A stretch of 64,000 bases of DNA, taken from positions 24,371,501-24,435,500 of the forward strand of contig NC_081823.1 of assembly GCF_030704535.1 (NCBI RefSeq), given 5' to 3'. A program made the translations under genes and the position numbers. Source of the stretch: Vitis vinifera. Taxonomy: Eukaryota; Streptophyta; Magnoliopsida; Vitales; Vitaceae. Below the pieces are notes generated by a model, which worked only from the letters and a program-made list of their open reading frames with translations, made no database searches and had not been told where the DNA came from. Shown here piece after piece: positions 1 to 12,469 of the stretch (its first letter is position 1; each line of letters starts with the position of its first letter).

Positions 1-553
1 ACCATCTTGGAGTAATGATTTATCGCTACAAGTATACAATCATGTCTCTAATAGTTTTTAGAAAACCAGGGACAAAATCCATGCACAGGTCTAGCCATGG
101 CTCATGTGGCACAGAAGTGGCATGTATAGACCTATATTCTTCCTTTGCCTCTTTGATAATTTGCAGGTTCGATGTCTGGAGACATTCTTAGCCACATTTT
201 TTCAGACTTGGTCAATAAAAATGATTTTCCACCATTGTAATGGTTTCATCTCTTCCAAAATGACCAGTTGTTTCTCCAGCATGAAGTTCCAATATTACTT
301 GCTCATGAAATGATGTTTTGGGTAAGCAAAGCTGAGTCCCTTTGAAGCAATATCAATCATGTAAAAAATCACCATATTCTCCCGAATTTCTAGGCACTAA
401 AGCAACACATATAGTGCTAAAATCTTTGCAAGAAGGATAAGGTCTATTGAACGAGTCAAATCCAACAACTTGTACTGCAATAGAAGAAAGAGTGTATGCC
501 AATTTGCTAAGGGCCACTGCAAAGAATTCTTTGCCATTGCAAAATGTGCACAT
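1..553 (-). mobile_element. Ty3/gypsy pol relic (RNase H-integrase junction), broken and cut by the window edge
   Basis: Read on the minus strand, one frame gives a recognisable gypsy integrase N-terminus. A tether contains VVGFDSF, followed by CFKGTQLCLP, a zinc-binding HAGETTGHFGRDETI stretch, ENHFY and then a short EPWLDLCMDFVPGF motif, which corresponds to the start of the integrase core. In-frame stops interrupt it: after the tether (DFLHD-stop), at the Trp of the usual YWP motif (TGA), and downstream near 200 and 10-20. No LTR, primer site or intact domain is visible, and the copy runs off the left edge. The family assignment rests on motif order; the subfamily cannot be told. It is almost certainly non-functional. 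Confidence 0.72.
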
Positions 554-3074
554 ATATGTTGTTGAAAAAGATGTTTAGAGCATGCATTAAACCTCACAGA
601 TAGGTTTTTTACAATATGGGTGTACACATTGACATTACTATTCACATCAAAATGAAAGAGATTAAAATATTAAATAGCATCATTATCATTTAGATTCTAT
701 ATATGTTTTACCTTCAACACACTTAAGTTGTTTGAAATTTTCATAATATATCTAATTTAATGGTAATATATTATAAAGACCACACAAAGAAACTTAAGAT
801 GATTGAAAATTTCATAATATATTTGGTTTTATGACAATATAATATAAAGACTGAAAAAATAAAATAATGTTTGACGTTCCAACCATAATACATTGCTGTT
901 ACTTCAAAAATTAGAAAAAAAAAACATTCATAATTCATTGCAATAAAAACAAATACAAGATTCTAAAAACTTTATCACCTAAATTCTGCATGTAGAACAA
1001 GAGCAAAGTTAGGATCTTTCTGTGTGGTTAAGTGAAACTCGGTTTCTTATCCTACTTTACAATTTTTGGTTTCTTACTTATTCAAAACAAAGGTCGATAA
1101 TATTAATAGTGTACTTGATATATATGGAATTACCAAAGACAACAAGATTTGCATATGGAATCATAAAAGAACACTAGAATGACAATTAATAAACATATAA
1201 AGATGTACATTTGAGTTGAGACACACCTTGAGGAGAGATACAACAAAAAAACATAAGCAAATGCACCCAAGGATTATGGAATTCTCCTCCTTTTTCCTCT
1301 GGCAAACCTCACTTTTCTACATGATAATGAATTTATCAAAAATACAAATTGATACTAAAACATAATAATTATAGTCATATCCCCTTAAGGCATTAAAATA
1401 TTAGAAAGTCTCTTGATGAGCACAGAGGGTTAAAATTATGTTTATTGCTTGGATACAACAAAATGAAGTTACAAGTATACTAAATAATATACTAGGAAAT
1501 AACATATCGACACCATATATAAGAGTAGAATTGAAGCTAAAACAAGAACTTTGAATGCATGTTTTGCACCCTTTGTGTGGCTTTGCCTTATTATATAGTT
1601 CTATACATCATGTATACTTTAAAAAAAAATTGTTTTGCATGTTTTTTCTTAGGGGCCTTTTTATGCAATTTTATTTTCTTATCACAAGAAAGTTGATTAG
1701 AGTTTTTGTAATTTATTTTCGTCATAATTTCATTGTAATATAAAAAAGAAAATTTGAGATTTTTCCTAATATTTTTGCTTTACTCGATACTTTTCATGAT
1801 TTGAATGGAGTTTTTTACTTTTTTGTGTGAGACTTGGACTCATCAATGTCTCATAGTGTTCAAAATGGAGCCTTTTGCAGAGGTAGAAGAAGCACCTACA
1901 ACACTAATGATGGAGTTACTTCAGGAAACATGACTTTCATTCCTGTAAAAATGGCTAAGACATTTCAATTTTTTGACCACTGCACAAAAACCATGTTTTC
2001 TTAATTTCTGAAGGAGTTGTATTTTTTAAATAAATTTTATACATAAACAACACTTGATCTCAAGATCAACTCAAGTAATCCATGTCTAATAAAAGGATGT
2101 GAGATACACCCTCCTCAACTTGAAGGAGTGTGAGCCAATTGAATAAGAGTGTTTTGAACAACTTGAAGACAAGCTATACTATATGTTGTACCATCCTTTT
2201 TGATGGAACTCATGAAAGGCTAGTGGATATGAGTCTTTGAGGAATGAATTAGGCTCAATGCTGTTGTATATAATTTAGAGTAGATATTTGAAATGTATGG
2301 ATATTATTTGTAGTACCATCATGGATATGAGTTGTGATGTTTATTTTCCTTGTAATTTATTTTATGCATTTAAGTGTCTTATTTCAAAAAGGTAAAATTT
2401 TTATATTTGATTACATTAGAGTTTATATTTAATACTTTAATTAGGATGACTAATGATTATATATTGATGTAAATATTATTTTTCACAAAGATAGTTCAAA
2501 AGTTATGTTTGGAACCAAATCCCAAAGGAAAAGAATTCTAAAATTAGATTTCAGTCTCTTGGTGATCATGATTGGTATGAGAAGGAATTGAAATGAAAAC
2601 AATTCTCTCGGGTCTGGTATTATAACGAGAATAAATAACTTTGGTGTACTAGTTTGACCATGCTACAACATAAATATGAATGATCTAAATATTAATTCTT
2701 CTTAACTAAAATCAACCTAATTATAAATTTAATTATAAAAGTAAATAAATTTATCATAACAAAAGTAATTAAGAATGTCATTTATATAAAAATTACAGAA
2801 ACAATCAATTTCAATGATTTAAAATCACTTCTCAACATTAAACTTAAAAATCCCTCTAGCATGATCTAAATTATCTTAGAATCGGCTTTTTAATTCACTT
2901 AAAATGCAAAGTAACTTACACTAGTTTTAAAAAATTAAAAGATTATTATCATAAAAGAATATTTGTTTTTGTTTAAATCCCTTTACTCCTCTATTAATAA
3001 TTATAAAAATAGAGAAATAACTAAAATAACTAAAATAACATGACATAAATGATAAAAAAGAAAAAAAAAAAAGA
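554..3074. other. AT-rich non-coding stretch
   Basis: No convincing gene. There are short homopolymers and AT-rich DNA throughout. Around 2090-2160 there is a short 'ctcctcaacttgaaggagtgt' type foldback of the sort seen near copia element ends, but no LTR pair could be traced from it. Confidence 0.6.
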
Positions 3075-3082
3075 TATATAAC

Positions 3083-4052
3083 CAATGTTTTAAAAACCGG
3101 ACCAGTGATCGAATCGGAAAAGTTACCGGTTCACGGTTCACTGGTCGGACCGGCGGTTGAACCGCGGTCGAACCGGTGATGTAATAAATAATTAAATATA
3201 TAATTTATATATTATATAAAATTAAAAATAATTATAAAAATTAAAAATATATAAAATTGCAAATTTTAATAATGTTTGATTCTTATATATGGTATATTAA
3301 ATTAAATGATAAAGTTTAATATTTTAAATTTTATTAAATAGAAATATGTAATATTTAAGAAAGAAAATATATTTAAGATAAAAAATTTATAATATTTAAT
3401 TTTATCCTTTTGTCTTTGTATTTTATTGTTTTTAAATTATTCTATTAATTAATTTATATTATTTTTTATAATTATTATAAAAATAAAGAAGAATTAAAAT
3501 ATTTACATTTTTTTAAAAGATTTTATATGATAAAATTTTGAAATAAAATCAAAGTTCTATGTGTCCAACCCTCAAGAGGCAATGTTTTCCTCTAATAGTC
3601 TCATTCCCAATCCCACATCGAAAGCACAAGAATTTGATGTGCTCCATGTGCTCTATAAATACCTTCCAACTTGCCTTTAACCCAAACAAGCTAGCAAGTT
3701 GGGCGTGGAAGCATGGCTCAAGTGGAAGTGTTATTTTAAAATAAAAAATGCAGCAAATTGGGCTTGTAGACATGGCCCAAATAACAGTGTTAATCTTATC
3801 ATTGGACTAGGCCTAGTGGCTTGAACCAAAGATGAGTTTGTAGGCATTGGGCCTAGAATGGGCCTTTTACATAGTAAACAAAAACTTGTTATCTAAGGTG
3901 TGACCTGCAAACCGGACGGGTTGTCCGATTCGACGATTCAACTGTCGGTTTGAACGATTCAATGTCGGTTTGATCACAAAACGATTCATTGAGCGGATCG
4001 AACCGGATAGTTCACCGATCGATGGTTTGATCGGTCGATTTTTAAAACCATG
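3083..4052. mobile_element. Non-autonomous hAT-like element with 8-bp target duplication
   Basis: The element is flanked by exact direct copies of TATATAAC (3075-3082 and 4053-4060). Eight-bp duplications are the hallmark of hAT insertions. The ends are imperfect inverted repeats: the left begins CAATGTTTTAAAAACCGG, and the right, read inverted, begins CATGGTTTTAAAAATCG. Both ends are followed by about 100-150 bp rich in CCGG and GAACCGG words in opposite orientation, while the middle is AT-rich. No transposase is present, so it must have been moved in trans. An snRNA-type promoter signature lies inside (3610-3661). Assignment to hAT rests on the duplication length and the CA...TG ends. Confidence 0.8.
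3610..3661 (+). promoter_or_regulatory. USE plus TATA pair, plant snRNA-promoter-like, inside the hAT-like element
   Basis: ATCCCACATCG at 3610-3620 is an exact match to the plant upstream sequence element RTCCCACATCG that drives snRNA genes. It is followed after 33 bp by TATAAATA at 3654-3661. In plants a USE-TATA spacing of about 33-34 bp specifies RNA polymerase II snRNA promoters; polymerase III types are about 10 bp shorter. The expected start would be about 30 bp past the TATA. I do not recognise a spliceosomal RNA downstream. It is either a decayed snRNA-type promoter carried by the transposon or a chance match. Confidence 0.45.
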
Positions 4053-4060
4053 TATATAAC

Positions 4061-5480
4061 TACAATGATATAAGTGAAATTAATTAAAATTGAGAATTCA
4101 CTCAAGTTAGAGAATTATTTATTCTAATAAAAATATTAAAGAAATACATTACTTATTGTAACAATTTTTTTTTCTTCTTGTATTCTATGTGAGCATCTAT
4201 AATATTGAAAATAGAAATAAAAGAATCCCCATTCATATTTAAAATAATTTATTTTAGAAGATTCTACCTTTAAAAAGTCCATTAAAGTTCAAAAAGAGAA
4301 AAAAGATGAAATGAATAGTATGTAAAGAAAAGAGAGTGAAAAAGACAAAAATATATGTATTAATTTAAATTTAAAGAGAAGAGGTAAGAGTAACAGGGCA
4401 ACATCGAAAAAGAGAAAGTTTACTTTAATAAAATTGAAATCTCATAAATTAAAAACTCAATTGCTATTCGTAATACCATTTTTACTAATGCGACATTTTA
4501 CATTTCTAAACTACCCTCCCTTATTATTTCCCCTCTCTCTTTCATCTCTCATCTCTCCTCTTTCCCCTTTCTCTTCCCCAACCTCACGTCCCAATTGCAC
4601 CATTTTTTATTTTCTTTTTATTTATTTATTTTTTCCCAACCCCCACCCCCACATTTTAGCTTTCTTTTTATTTTATTTTATTTTTATTTTCCTTTTCATC
4701 TCTACCCACCCAACCCCCCACTCCACGTAAACTTTTATTTTTCTTTTCATTTCTTTTATTTTTTTTCACACTCTATTGTTTTTCATATTCTTCTTATATT
4801 TTAAAACAAAATAATTTCTTTAAATAATAAATTATAAAATGATTTTTTCACCAAAAGTGCGTTATATAAAATGATTTTATTATATTCAATATTTTAATGT
4901 GAAATTCATAACTCAATTTTTTAAAATAAGAATTATTATTAAAATTTTAAAATAAAAAATATTTAATTGAAATGGTTTAAAAAAAAATATTTTAAAATAT
5001 ATAATTCTTTATAAAAAAAAATGAAAGTTATAAATCTTATTTGAAAATTGTCATCAGATATTGAATTTCATTATTCATTGTATTTCGTGTGTGATTCATA
5101 GCCTTAATTAAGTAGAATTTAGGTTCGGTGTTGAAAAGAAGTTAGAGAAAGTTCTTTATTAAAAATGGTATATGTGGAAAAAAAAGTTTCCTTTAACACA
5201 ACTTTCCATTTAAAATTCTTAAAAAGTTGTCTGCCAAATCCTTTAAAATTCTTTCCTTCTAAAAACCTCCACTATTCCAAATCCATTCTTCCCTTTTTCC
5301 ATTTAATTCCCTTGATTCCAAATAAAGTAGAATAATAACAATCTTTCTAACAAGTTAATATCATATAAAAGCAAATAATAACAATCTTCCTAATAAAATT
5401 CTTTCCTTCTAAAAATCCCCGTTATTCCAAATCGATTCTTCCCTTTTCCCATTTAATTCCCTTGAAGCAAAGTTACGAAC
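4061..5480. other. AT-rich DNA with pyrimidine tract and a short direct repeat
   Basis: There is no supported gene. About 4506-4800 is a long C/T-rich tract; the proline/phenylalanine-rich reading frame it produces is low complexity. A segment of about 70 bp beginning AATTCTTTCCTTCTAAAAA occurs twice, near 5246-5316 and 5397-5466, in direct orientation. Confidence 0.6.
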
Positions 5481-6014
5481 ATTTGGAAATACATTACAAG
5501 AATTTTGTGGATTTCTTCAAGAATGATTATAGAAGCAAAAGTTTAGAAACATTAAAAGGGTAATTTTTAAAAATAAATTATAGAAAAATCCAATAAATAA
5601 TTATTTTTTTCCTTTATTGAGGCATATTAAAAAAGTACAATATTCTAAAAATAGGTAATAGAAAAAATATTATAACAAAAAGGTTTATTTCTTTAGTTAT
5701 ATTAAAACAAAAAACAAAAAATAACAAGGTTAGTTCAAAGATTGAAAAAAAAAAATACATTAGAAATATTATCAATGTTTTAGTTTTATTTTCATACTCA
5801 TCTTGGGGTTTATATAAAAATCATTAAATGAAAGTGGGTTCTAAAAGTCAAGAAAGGTTTATTCCCTTAAATGAAAGTATTTTTAAAATATAATTCTCAA
5901 ATATAAAATTCAATTGCATAACAATCGTTATTACCTTCATAGATACTTCTACTAAACAAACAAGTAAACTGCTATCCTATTAAAACATATGTTTGAATTT
6001 TGTATAGGCATTTG

Positions 6015-6063
<49 letters not shown>

Positions 6064-7020
6064 CTTTGTGAATATAAGCTTCAATGTTATTTAAATTTTC
6101 TTTTTTTAAAAAATAAATTAAACCCTTATTAAGATATTGAAAACAATATTTTTATTTTTATTATTCATTAAATCTTATCGACACTCACTACTTATTAATA
6201 CTCATATTTAAATAACTTTAAAAATTATTACCCTTTTTTTTATAATAAGTGTCTAGTAAGTTTACAAAATACAGGAGTTACTAATTTTTCTATTTTTCAA
6301 AACAAAAGATATATTTACCAATGGCATATTAAAATTGTATACCTCTTAACTAGTTTTGTAAGTGCACTATTTTTTAATTCCACTTTCAATATACTTCTCA
6401 TCATATATTTTTATAGTTAGAATCATTTAACATTGACACATTCAACAAATCTTCATCCAAACAATGAATATGAAAAATTATAAATTGAATAAGTCTATAT
6501 ATCGCCTAAAATTGATGAAAACACAATAGAATGGTAATACTCTCCTCTTTCATGTTCATACAAACACAATTTAACATTTGGATTAAACTTTTTGAAATAT
6601 AAGTTTTTATCATTAATTTGAATTGAAACACCTTATTGGAAAATTGGGAGTCCTATGAAGAATTTACAATACAGAAAATTATCGGTAATTATTAAGTAAT
6701 TACATGGACTTAAATAAAAAAGAAAAAATTAGAGACATGAAATTGCTTTTAGAACTAATCCAATTGGTGGAAATTTGAGAAAGCCTCCCAATAGCCAAAG
6801 TAACAAACCCTAAACATAATAATTAATTCTTAGTACTAAGGGTATGAAGACTTAAACCTCATTCAATGCAAACCAAATCATATAGTGAGCTATACTTTTT
6901 GTGGAGAAGTTATTTTCTTGGACGCTATAATAAAAATATTTAGATGGATGACTTAGTACTTAAGAAAAATTTTGTTTGTAAATGTGAATTCATGTAATCC
7001 ATATATCCTAATGTTTTTAA
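5480..7020. repeat. Oldest, diverged copy of the 1.9-kb upstream repeat
   Basis: Segments match the two younger copies at 7321-11106 in the same order: the 'ataattctcaaatataaaattcaattg' region near 5890, 'cccttattaagatattgaaaacaa' near 6123, 'gggagtcctatgaag' near 6648, 'atttgagaaagcctccc' near 6773, and 'atatttagatggatgact' near 6938. It is shorter, contains many indels and lacks most of the 8.4-8.8 kb module, so it is an older tandem copy. Confidence 0.6.
6019..6060. repeat. (AT)n microsatellite
   Basis: Uninterrupted AT dinucleotides, about 21 units. Confidence 0.95.
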
Positions 7021-7320
7021 TTTTTTAGTTTTATTTTCATATTTATCTTGGGGTTATGTAAAAAGCATTAACAATATTATTTCGGAATAACTATTAAAAT
7101 GTTAATTATTTATTTGTTGGTATTATAATTTGGGATGGTGAGAATAGAGGAGCAAAGTACAAAGAGTCAGTGTAAGTAGGCCACGTGTAATATATCTTTT
7201 CTCTTCCAACTTAGGCCCCACCCAATAATGGGCTTGGGGCAAAGCACCAACTATTCAACTTGGATTGGACTAGGCTATCTAAGAATTTGACAATTTGTTG
7301 CTACTGCCTTAATCTTTGTT

Positions 7321-9240
7321 TGTGGATATTTAAGAATTTCATTTTTTTTCCTTTAAATACAAGAATTCACCAATTAAAACTATGAACATATTTATCTATA
7401 ACGAGGAATTGGAAGAAAAGTGGGTTTAAAAGTCAAGAATTTAACAATATAAAAAAATTATCTTTATTTTTAATAAAAATATTTTTTAAATATAATTCTC
7501 AAGTATAAAATTCAATTGAATAACAATGATAATTATTACCTAATCTACTAAACAAACAATTTAAATGCTATCCTTTGAGAACACACATTTGAATTTTTTT
7601 TTATATGTATTTCGTAAAAAGTTTTTTCTTTTTTACTTTGTTAATATAAGTGCTAATATTATTATTATTTTTTTTAAAAGATCAAACCCTTATTAAGATA
7701 TCAAAAACACTATTTTTATTTTTATTTTTCATTAAATCTTATTCACATTCACTATGTATTCATAGTAGCATTTTTTAAGTAGCTTTAAAAAATTATTACC
7801 TTTGTAAAGTAAGTTTCCATGAAGTCTGAGTTACTATTTTTTTTTTTCTATTTTTAAAAATAGAAGATGTATTTAAATGACACCCAATTCATTAAAATTA
7901 TATGCCTGACAACTAGTTTTGTCAATGTGCTATTTTTAATTCCATTTTCAGTATACTTGTTATCATTTTTTTAATGGTTGAAATCATTTAACAATGAATA
8001 CAAAGCTTCACCCAAACAACGAAAATGAAAAAATTAACACAAATTAACATTTGGATTGATTAAACTTTCTCAAATGTAAGTTTTTGTCATTAATTTGAAT
8101 CAAGATGCTTGATCGAAAAATTGGGAGTCCTCATAAGAACTTACAATACATAAAATTATAGGTAATCATTGAGTAATTCTATGGACTTGAATGGAGAGAA
8201 ATTTTATTCTAAAAAAAAAAGAGAAAAAAATAGAAAATTAAAGTCATGTGATTATTTTCAAAACTAATCCAATTGATGGAAATTTGAGAAAGCCTCCTAA
8301 CAGCTAAAGTAACTAACCCTAAACATCATAATAAAGCACTAAGGGAATAAGGACTGAAACTTGCTTGATGCAAACTACTATCTTTGCATATCTAAGTCTT
8401 CGAATGGGCAATAATGCTTTTTGTGGAGAAAATTGGACTTTTGCCCCTTATGATACACAAGCCAAGACTAAGATTAATTGCTCTCTTTATTCCAAGTCTT
8501 TTGCATATCTAAGTCACACTAAGATTAATTGCTTTCTTTATCCCAAGTCTTTTGCATATCTAAGTCATCCAATGGGCCACACTTTCTATGGAGAAGACTA
8601 AACTTTTGCCCCTTGCGGTACGTAGGCCTCATCCAATGGGCCACACTTTTTATGGAGAATGCCAGACTTTTGTCCCTAGCAATATGAATGCCAACACCAA
8701 TATTAATTGCTTTCTCTATTCCAAGTCTTCTGCATATCTAAGTCCATCCAATGGGCCATACTTTTTATAGATAAGACTAAACTTTTGCCCTTGTGATATG
8801 AAGACCAAGACTAATTGGTTTCTTCAATATTCCAAGTTATGTGCATACTTCTATGTAGGGTAATAACATAAGGAAGTTTCATATGGTTTTATAATGTGAG
8901 TCTAGATTTGTTATTCTGTTTTTTTTTCTTTACATGCATACACACACTTTTCCACTTAAATAACATAATTTTTATTTTTTCAAATAATCTTTGACAAAAC
9001 TTTTATCATACCCCTTTTTAACTATTATACTATTTTCCCATATCTAAAATTTTCAAAGTACACATTTTGTTTTGCAATTATTTCTTAACTACGTACATTC
9101 CTTGGACACTACAAAAATGATTTTATTTGAAAATTAACCAATAAATATATTTAGATGGATGACTCAAAATTTAAGGAAAAAATTTGTTCATCAATACTAT
9201 TTCATGTAGAATATATATGCATATGTATCAAAGAAAAATT
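7321..9240. repeat. 1.92-kb tandem duplication, copy 1
   Basis: The copy starts TGTGGATATTTAAGAATTTC and ends with ATGTATCAAAGAAAAA, directly abutting copy 2, which starts with the same words. The two are nearly identical over their length, with small indels. There is no intact ORF. An internal module (about 8380-8840) repeats the words CATATCTAAGTC, CCAATGGGCCACACTTT and ACTTTTGCCCCTTG three to four times. The pair lies upstream of the RLP gene at 12.4 kb. A similar word (GAGAAGACCAAGACTTCTAG) recurs near 11,638, just upstream of that gene. Confidence 0.88.
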
Positions 9241-11106
9241 TGTGGATATTTAAGAATTTCATTTTTTTTCTCTAAATACAAGAATTCACCTATTAAAACT
9301 ATGAACATATTTATCTATAATGAGGAATTGGAAGAAAAGTGGGTTTAAAAGTCAAGAATTTAACAATATAAAAAAATTATGTTTATTTTTAATAAAAATA
9401 TTTTAAAAATATAATTCTCAAGTATAAAATTCAATTGAATAACAATTATAATTATTACATAATCTACTAAACAAACAAGCTAAATTCTGTCCTTTGAGAA
9501 CACACATTTGAATTTTTTTTATATGTATTTCGTAAAAAGTTTTTTTTTTTACTTTGTTAATATAAGTGCTAATATTATTTTTTTTTTAAAAATATAGATC
9601 AAACCCTTATTAAGATATCAAAAACAATATTTTTATTTTTATTTTTCATTAAATCTTATTGACATTCACTATGTATTCATAGTAGCATTTTTTAAGTAGC
9701 TTTTGAAAAATTATTACCTTTGTAAAGTAAGTTTCTATGAAGTCTGAGTTACTATTTTTTTTTCTATTTTTAAAAATAGAAGATGTATTTAAATGACACC
9801 CAATTCCTTAAAATTATATGCTTGACAACTAGTTTTGTTAATGTGTTATTTTTTAATTCCATTTTCAGTATAGTTGTTATCATTTTTTTAATGGTTGAAA
9901 TCATTTTACAATGAATACAAAACTTCACCCAAACAACGAATATGAAAAAATTAACACAAATTAACATTTGGATTGATTAAACTTTCTCAAATGTAAGTTT
10001 TTGTCATTAATTTGAATCAAGATGCTTGATCGAAAATTGGGAGTCCTCATAAGAACTTACAATACATAAAATTAAAGGTATTCATTGAGTAATTCTATGG
10101 ACTTGAATGGAGAGAAATTTTACTCTAAAAAAATAGAGAAAAAGAAGAAGAAAATTAAAGTCATGTGATTACTTTCAAAACTAATCCAATTGATGGAAAT
10201 TTGAGAAAGCCTCCTAACAGCTAAAGTAACTAACCTTAAATATCATAATAAAGCACTAAGGGAATGAGGACTGAAACTTTGCTTAATGCAAACTACTATC
10301 TTTGCATATCTAATTCATCCAATGGGCAATAATACTTTTTGTGGAGAAAATTGGACTTTTGCCCCTTGTGATACACAAGCCAAGACTAAGATTAATTGTT
10401 GTCTTTATTCCAAGTCTTTTGCATATCTAAGTCATCCAATGGGCCACACTTTCTATGGAGAAGACTAAACTTTTGCCCCTTGCGGTATGTAGGCCTCATC
10501 CAATGGGCCACACTTTTTATGGAGAATGCCAGACTTTTATCCCTAGCAATATGAATGCTAAGACCAATATTAATTGCTTTCTCTATTCCAAGTCTTCTAC
10601 ATATCTAAGTCCATCCAATGGGTCATACTTTTTATAGATAAGACTAAAATTTTGCCCTTGTGATATGAAGACCAAGACTAATTGGTTTCTTCAATATTTC
10701 AAGTTATGTGCATACTTCTATGTAGGGTAATAAGATAAGGAAGTTTCATATGGTTTTATAATGTGAGTTTAGATTTGTTATTTTGTTTTTTTTTTCTTTA
10801 CATGCATACACACACTTTTCCTCTTAAATAACATAATTTTTATTTTTTCAAATAATCTTTGAAAAAACTTTTATCATACCCCTTTTTAACTATTATACTA
10901 TTTTCCCATATCTAAAATTTTCAAAGTACACATTTTGTTTTGCAATTATTTCTTAACTACGTACATTCCTTGGACACTACAAAAATGATTTTATTTGAAA
11001 ATTAACCAATAAATATATTTAGATGGATGACTCAAAATTTAAGGAAAAAATTTGTTCATCAATACTATTTCATGTAGAATATATATGCATATGTATCAAA
11101 GAAAAA
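9241..11106. repeat. 1.92-kb tandem duplication, copy 2
   Basis: Same order and near-identical sequence as 7321-9240. It is about 55 bp shorter, mainly because one sub-module of copy 1 (about 8508-8558, with 'cacactaagattaattgc') is missing here. The matching module block is at about 10,300-10,720. Confidence 0.88.
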
Positions 11107-12393
11107 CATGAAAAATTGAAAACTATACATGTATAAATATTAAGATAAGATTCATATATTGGTGCAAGTACAAAAGAAACAATATTTCAACAATAATGCT
11201 TTTTCCCTTTGAAACTTTACATGGCTTTACTTGGAAACAACATTTGGATACAAGTACCATATACAATTTTTTAAAAACCGTTCTTCAAAAAATAATTCTT
11301 AAATTAAGACCGTTTATGATTTTACGTGGAATTTGTGTTTTGAAAAAATGGGTTTAATATAATAAAAGTAAGCTTTTTAAAAAAAAAGAAAAAAAAGAAA
11401 AGACAAGTTAAGTATAAAAAGTAGGAATTACTCATATATTGAAGAGATAAATTTAATGTAAAAAATAAAAAAAGTAAAAAATATTGTATTCTTGTATTTA
11501 TTTGTCAAACAACCATTTTTAACAATATTCTTTTAAAATAACATTTTTTAAGAAAAAATCCCATGTTTTTTTTTTTTTTTGCCTCCCAATTCAATTTAAT
11601 AGACACCTTCGTCCTTTAAAAACTCAACTGCTTTATAGAGAAGACCAAGACTTCTAGCTCGTGATGTAGGGTTGTATTTCGTATTATTTCTCATTAAAAG
11701 ATAAGACTAACCCTAGATGCTACTAACTATGAAAGTTTTACTTTAGCTTATGCAGGGACCTATTTTATGATTAAAGAAACTTTTACAAACAAATATTCCC
11801 TTCTTTTTTTAAAAAAAAAAAAAAGATTATATTTGGTTTCCATTCCATCTTTCACTTTAAGCTTAAAACAAAAAATTATCCTTAATGAACCTTCTGCTAT
11901 ACATCTATTCTTCATATTCTAATTGCTTTAGGCATGCTTAACTTTCTAATTTAGTGATTCACATAGTAGTTAGAAAGCCAAACTCTATCTTTAGGCTGAT
12001 AAGTTGTAAAATCTAGTAGTCATAGTTTTCACTTAATTGTAGATAATTAAGAAGGATGCAAGGTTAACTAATAGTAAAAGATATAATTGAAAGTGACAAA
12101 ACTAAATGGATATCATTTGAGAAATTATTGTGGCCAAAGTGGATAAGAAATATGATCTCCTTTTTCTACTTAGTTGCCCTCCCACTTTTTCCATGAAATC
12201 TTAGCTTGTGATTAAAAGTGGGCAAAATAGTTCGACTCTTGATCGGACAACCAACCCACGTTGTCATTTTAATGTGGAAGTGACTCTAAATTTTTCTTTG
12301 ATTTGAAGTCAATGGTCCCACATTTGAATTGGAAACTTCGATGAAGTTTCTGATAATGAAAATTTAAACTTAAATTATAAGGGAACCTTTGGG
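11107..12393. other. Non-coding region upstream of the RLP gene
   Basis: AT-rich and without a supported ORF. It contains homopolymer runs near 11,375, 11,566 and 11,808, and a fragment near 11,638 related to the module in the 1.9-kb repeats. Confidence 0.6.
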
Positions 12394-12400
12394 TATAAAT
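12394..12400 (+). promoter_or_regulatory. Probable TATA box of the RLP gene
   Basis: TATAAAT lies 76 bp before the ATG at 12,470. It would overlap the coding region if the in-frame ATG at 12,389 were used, which argues for the downstream start and a 5' leader of about 45 bp. Confidence 0.5.
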
Positions 12401-12469
12401 TCAAGTCATCTATTATTATATTTTTTCATCACACACCAGCCAATTTTTGTTATAGCTTTTGAAGATACG

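Noticed and set aside
4434..4804. Overlapping open frames rich in Phe, Pro and Ser
   Set aside because: They are translations of a C/T-rich tract with no domain, composition signal or promoter.
12389..12469. Upstream in-frame ATG for the RLP gene
   Set aside because: A TATAAAT lies just behind it and the hydrophobic signal peptide starts at the second ATG. It remains a formal alternative.
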